Shown: one piece after another, positions 6,046 through 6,670 of the stretch | Layout: each line of letters starts with the position of its first letter | Numbering within the stretch: position 1 is the first letter of the stretch | Assembly: GCA_024742655.1 (NCBI GenBank) | Contig: JANSYB010000127.1 | Span: forward strand, 1-6,670 | Length of the DNA: 6,670 bases | DNA from: Paracoccaceae bacterium | Lineage (GTDB): Bacteria; Pseudomonadota; Alphaproteobacteria; Rhodobacterales; Rhodobacteraceae | Direction of reading: 5' to 3' | The notes under the pieces: model-generated | Seen by the model: only the letters and a program-made list of their open reading frames with translations | Told to the model about the DNA's origin: nothing | Database searches by the model: none | Program-made: the position numbers and the translations under genes

Positions 6046-6063
6046 TAATCTGCCTCAAGTCAA
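6035..6063 (-). promoter_or_regulatory. Possible lrp promoter
   Basis: On the minus strand, TTGACT (-35, complement of 6058-6063, 5/6 match) and AATATT (-10, complement of 6035-6040, 4/6) are 17 bp apart. The start point would be near 6028, leaving a leader of about 90 nt before the lrp ATG. This is a consensus match only. Confidence 0.35.
6044..6049 (+). promoter_or_regulatory. TATAAT -10 element for cysG
   Basis: A perfect TATAAT hexamer lies 35 nt before the cysG ATG, followed by an AGGG site 8 nt from the start codon. No good -35 hexamer is found at 16-18 bp, so the promoter may need an activator. Confidence 0.45.
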
Positions 6064-6084
6064 ACGCAACGCAGGGCCCACGCC

Positions 6085-6670
6085 ATGAAACACTTTCCGA
6101 TCTTTGTCGCCCTCGAGGGCCGCCGCGTCATCCTGTCCGGCGGGGGCGAGGCGGCGCTTGCCAAACTGCGCCTGCTGCTGAAGACCGAGGCGCGGATCAC
6201 CGTCTTCGCCCCCGACCCCGCCCCCGAAATCGAAGGCTGGTCAGTCGCCGGAAAGCTGAGCCTGATCCGGCGCGCGATGGAGCCGGGCGATGCCACCTGC
6301 GCCGTGCTTTGCTACGCCGCGGACGAGGATGCCGCCGAGGATGCGCGCACCGCGGCACTGGCCCGTGCCGACGGGGCGCTGGTCAATATCGTCGACAACC
6401 TCGGCGACAGTCAGTTCATCACGCCCGCCATCGTCGATCGCGATCCGGTGACTGTTGCCATCGGCACCGAGGGGGCAGCGCCGGTGCTGGCGCGCGCCAT
6501 CAAGTCCGACCTCGAGGCGCGTCTGCCTGCGACGCTCGGCCCGCTGGCGCGCATCGGCAAGGCGTTCCGCCGCGCAGCCGAGGCGTTGCCCATGGGCCGC
6601 GCGCGACGCGATTTCTGGTCCGATTATTATTTCGACGCGGGCCCCCGCGCGCTGGAGCACGGCGGCGAGG
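6085..6670 (+). CDS. cysG: Siroheme synthase, precorrin-2 dehydrogenase/ferrochelatase part (3' end missing)
   Basis: 195 codons are in the window and the frame is still open at its end. The N terminus MKHFPIFVALEGRRVILSGG matches the CysG/Met8p Rossmann domain, with the glycine-rich turn GGG at residues 19-21 followed by KLRLLL. VNIVDN puts Asp at residue 104, the same number as the catalytic Asp of Salmonella CysG. SQFITPAIVDRDPVTVAI and APVLARAIKSDLEARLP follow, then RRDFWSDYYF in the linker region. This half oxidises precorrin-2 with NAD+ and inserts iron to give siroheme. Whether a C-terminal uroporphyrinogen methyltransferase domain follows cannot be seen. Position 128, Ser in Salmonella, is Thr here. 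Assimilatory sulfite-reductase genes may lie downstream, as is common in Rhodobacterales; that is inference. Confidence 0.94.
   Translation, partial: MKHFPIFVALEGRRVILSGGGEAALAKLRLLLKTEARITVFAPDPAPEIEGWSVAGKLSLIRRAMEPGDATCAVLCYAADEDAAEDARTAALARADGALVNIVDNLGDSQFITPAIVDRDPVTVAIGTEGAAPVLARAIKSDLEARLPATLGPLARIGKAFRRAAEALPMGRARRDFWSDYYFDAGPRALEHGGE

Overview
The window looks like a chromosomal segment of a Rhodobacterales alphaproteobacterium, probably of the Roseobacter group. The reasons are high G+C in most genes (for example 45/60 in bases 901-960 and 41/60 in 4261-4320, counted by hand), a DUF59 SufT followed by an A-type Fe-S carrier, an Lrp/AsnC regulator divergent from a siroheme synthase, and a GC-rich hairpin with a GGAGTATTT tail of a kind I associate with this order. 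This assignment is inference; no rRNA or other decisive marker is present.

Layout. (1) Bases 1-1116, + strand: the 3' part of a fused protein, with the end of a RimB-like retropepsin/'ATP-dependent zinc protease' domain running into a complete RimK glutamate ligase. It reads open from the first base of the window. (2) Bases 1136-2918, - strand: two overlapping genes, an SGNH-hydrolase-like protein with a GTG start followed by a GSCFA-domain protein. They share 17 bp and have lower G+C than their surroundings. Neither has an established function, and this pair is the best candidate for something undescribed. (3) Bases 2919-3184: a divergent intergenic region with an inverted repeat and a possible sufT promoter. 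(4) Bases 3185-4739, + strand: sufT, sufA-like and tpiA, closely spaced. (5) Bases 4755-5396, - strand: a glutathione S-transferase, convergent with tpiA. (6) Bases 5433-5939, - strand: an Lrp/AsnC regulator with a terminator-like hairpin 7 nt after its stop. (7) Bases 5940-6084: a divergent control region with A/T-rich palindromes, an Lrp-like box and an octamer repeated exactly 30 bp apart. (8) Bases 6085 to the end, + strand: the N-terminal part of the siroheme synthase cysG, cut by the window edge.

Together, sufT and the A-type carrier serve Fe-S cluster delivery. cysG makes siroheme, which with a [4Fe-4S] cluster forms the active centre of assimilatory sulfite reductase. The Lrp-type regulator is positioned to control itself and cysG. 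RimK acts on ribosomal protein S6, TpiA on central carbon metabolism, and the GST on electrophile or thiol chemistry. Apart from the GSCFA/SGNH pair, the genes are ordinary core functions. I saw no tRNA, rRNA, CRISPR array, transposase or prophage gene.
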